Source: Oceanospirillaceae bacterium UBA1126
GTDB lineage: Bacteria; Pseudomonadota; Gammaproteobacteria; Pseudomonadales; Balneatricaceae
Direction: 5' to 3'
NCBI GenBank assembly: GCA_002312935.1
Contig: DCAT01000196.1
Location: 4,163 to 10,211, forward strand
Length of the DNA: 6,049 nt
The translations under genes were made by a program, and so were the position numbers. Positions 5,350 through 6,049 of this stretch are shown here, in pieces. Position 1 is the stretch's first letter. Each line of letters starts with the position of its first letter. The notes under the pieces are model-generated. The model had not been told where the DNA came from. It ran no database searches and saw nothing but the letters and a program-made list of their open reading frames with translations.

Positions 5350-5377
5350 GATATATAATAATAATTAGTTGGCACAA
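5350..5377 (-). promoter_or_regulatory. Candidate promoter of the ferritin-like gene with weak Fur-like sequence
   Basis: The minus strand carries TTGTGC (5372-5377), 16 bases, then TATATC (5350-5355), a possible sigma-70 promoter about 110 bases before the TTG start. The 19 bases 5351-5369 match the Fur consensus at 11 of 19 positions by eye and would cover the -10 box. The DNA is very AT-rich, so both matches may be chance. Confidence 0.2.
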
Positions 5378-5524
5378 GAGATTTAAACCTAAGCCAAACC
5401 TACATAACTAAACTGTTTTACGTTTCGATACCAGCTACACTTTCCTACAAATAAACAGATTAAAAAAATATTTATTTCCTAATCCCCCACAAAGCATACT
5501 GTTATTACATTATAAATAAAGTGC

Positions 5525-5558
5525 TTTTAGCCACTTGTTCAGAAAATGAACACTAAAA
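5525..5558. repeat. Two-part hairpin TTTTAG/CTAAAA with inner GTTCA/TGAAC
   Basis: An outer 6-bp stem (5525-5530 with 5553-5558) encloses an inner 5-bp stem (5537-5541 with 5547-5551) and a GAAAA loop, with an uneven internal loop of six bases against one. A second small hairpin, GTCCA-AATAC-TGGAC, follows at 5567-5581. The AT-rich stem is weak; function unknown. Confidence 0.3.
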
Positions 5559-5639
5559 TTTAAGCAGTCCAAATACTGGACGGTTAATGTAGTTTTAGAA
5601 AAATGTTGTAAGCCAGCAAGTAGTTCAAGCAAACCTAGG

Positions 5640-5659
5640 AAGGCTTCAAATTAAGCCTT
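5640..5659. repeat. Perfect 7-bp inverted repeat AAGGCTT/AAGCCTT
   Basis: AAGGCTT and AAGCCTT flank a 6-base centre (CAAATT). No T-run follows on either strand, so a terminator is not supported. It is the most stable-looking hairpin of the right-hand gene-poor stretch. Confidence 0.4.
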
Positions 5660-5710
5660 ACAGCAATTTCTAAGAAGAGCTAATGAGCATTGGTAGCATT
5701 TTAGTGCCAG

Positions 5711-5881
5711 ATGAGCGAACGCAGTTTTAACTATGGCTGTGAGGTGCTTAATCGGTGTTGGAGCGGGAGTGGAAAGGGAAGAGTGACATCTAAAACTCGA
5801 GGTAAGGGCTATGGCAGCTTGGGTGCGAATAAATACTCAGTTAGCCAGGTAAGACTAAAAAGTAGAGCCAGTCATACTTAA
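5711..5881 (+). CDS. Doubtful 56-aa basic ORF
   Basis: An ATG at 5711 opens a 56-codon frame starting MSERSFNYGCEVLNRCW, rich in Ser, Gly, Lys and Arg and with two cysteines. There is no Shine-Dalgarno sequence before it, and a stop codon lies three codons upstream in frame. I recognise no family. It is the only plus-strand frame of note in the right-hand stretch and may be chance or a gene remnant. Confidence 0.12.
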   Translation: MSERSFNYGCEVLNRCWSGSGKGRVTSKTRGKGYGSLGANKYSVSQVRLKSRASHT

Positions 5882-6049
5882 ACTTCTCTAGAGAAATTGA
5901 TTTTTAGCCACCCTAGTAGGTACCCCAATCTCTAAAGTCGCCATGAAAACACTGTTTTTTAAAGGACTATAAGGAAAGTTTCGACTCCCCCCATCTTCAC
6001 CACATAACAGTTTCAAGCGCTCTTATTGAGACTCATAATTAGCCTCGTT

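Larger units (their letters stand above)
5378..6049. other. Gene-poor AT-rich stretch with no recognisable gene
   Basis: No convincing protein or RNA gene is visible over about 670 bases. All frames carry frequent stops, except one 56-codon plus-strand ORF (5711-5881) without a ribosome binding site. Three short hairpins occur at 5525-5558, 5567-5581 and 5640-5659, and there is a perfect 12-bp palindrome TTCTCTAGAGAA at 5884-5895. Around 5750-5830 the plus strand becomes purine- and G-rich, unlike the AT-rich DNA before it. On the minus strand one frame entering from the right edge stays open for only about 12 codons, so at most a short gene tail reaches into the window. The stretch may hold the remains of an old gene, regulatory DNA for a gene beyond the edge, or an unrecognised RNA. 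Confidence 0.5.

Noticed and set aside
5525..5660. Hairpin cluster considered as an integron attC site or CRISPR-like array.
   Set aside because: I found no GTTRRRY/RYYYAAC core pair in suitable positions and no repeated units with regular spacers.

Overview
The window looks like chromosomal DNA of a gammaproteobacterium, probably marine or aquatic. The clearest hint is the thymidine kinase N-terminus (MAQLYFYYSSMNAGKS), which has the form usual in that class. Genes are of moderate GC and the intergenic DNA is AT-rich. No mobile element, CRISPR array, rRNA or tRNA gene is visible, and the species cannot be named from this sequence alone.

Left part (1-2985, minus strand): a tightly coupled catabolic operon read right to left. 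It encodes a CocE/NonD-type alpha/beta hydrolase of 668 aa, then a hormone-sensitive-lipase-type (family IV) esterase of 313 aa, then the first codons of an FAD enzyme that runs off the left edge and resembles GMC oxidoreductases. Both junctions are 4-base ATGA overlaps, so the three proteins are probably made together. A plausible reading is that two hydrolases of different specificity open ester bonds and the flavoenzyme oxidises a released alcohol. The substrate cannot be read from the sequence.

Middle (2986-4140): a 186-bp divergent intergenic region with two palindromes separates the operon from a plus-strand gene for a small four-helix membrane protein of unknown function. That gene converges, with a 12-bp gap, on tdk (thymidine kinase, pyrimidine salvage, GTG start), which is on the minus strand. 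The tdk leader can form a hairpin just before its ribosome binding site.

Right part (4141-6049): mostly non-coding. Positions 4141-4794 hold several hairpins, including a perfect 10-bp stem and a perfect 11-bp stem, and one doubtful small secreted-protein ORF. A bacterioferritin-like diiron protein (4795-5238, minus) follows. Its best start is a TTG with an ideal Shine-Dalgarno sequence, and its predicted haem-ligand and one metal-ligand position differ from classical bacterioferritin. From 5239 to 6049 there is a candidate promoter with a weak Fur-like sequence, a few short hairpins and one doubtful 56-aa ORF, but no recognisable gene.

I see no convincing new defence or mobile system. The items most worth following up are the three-enzyme operon, the altered ferritin-like site, the tdk leader and the structured RNA-like element near 4315-4374.
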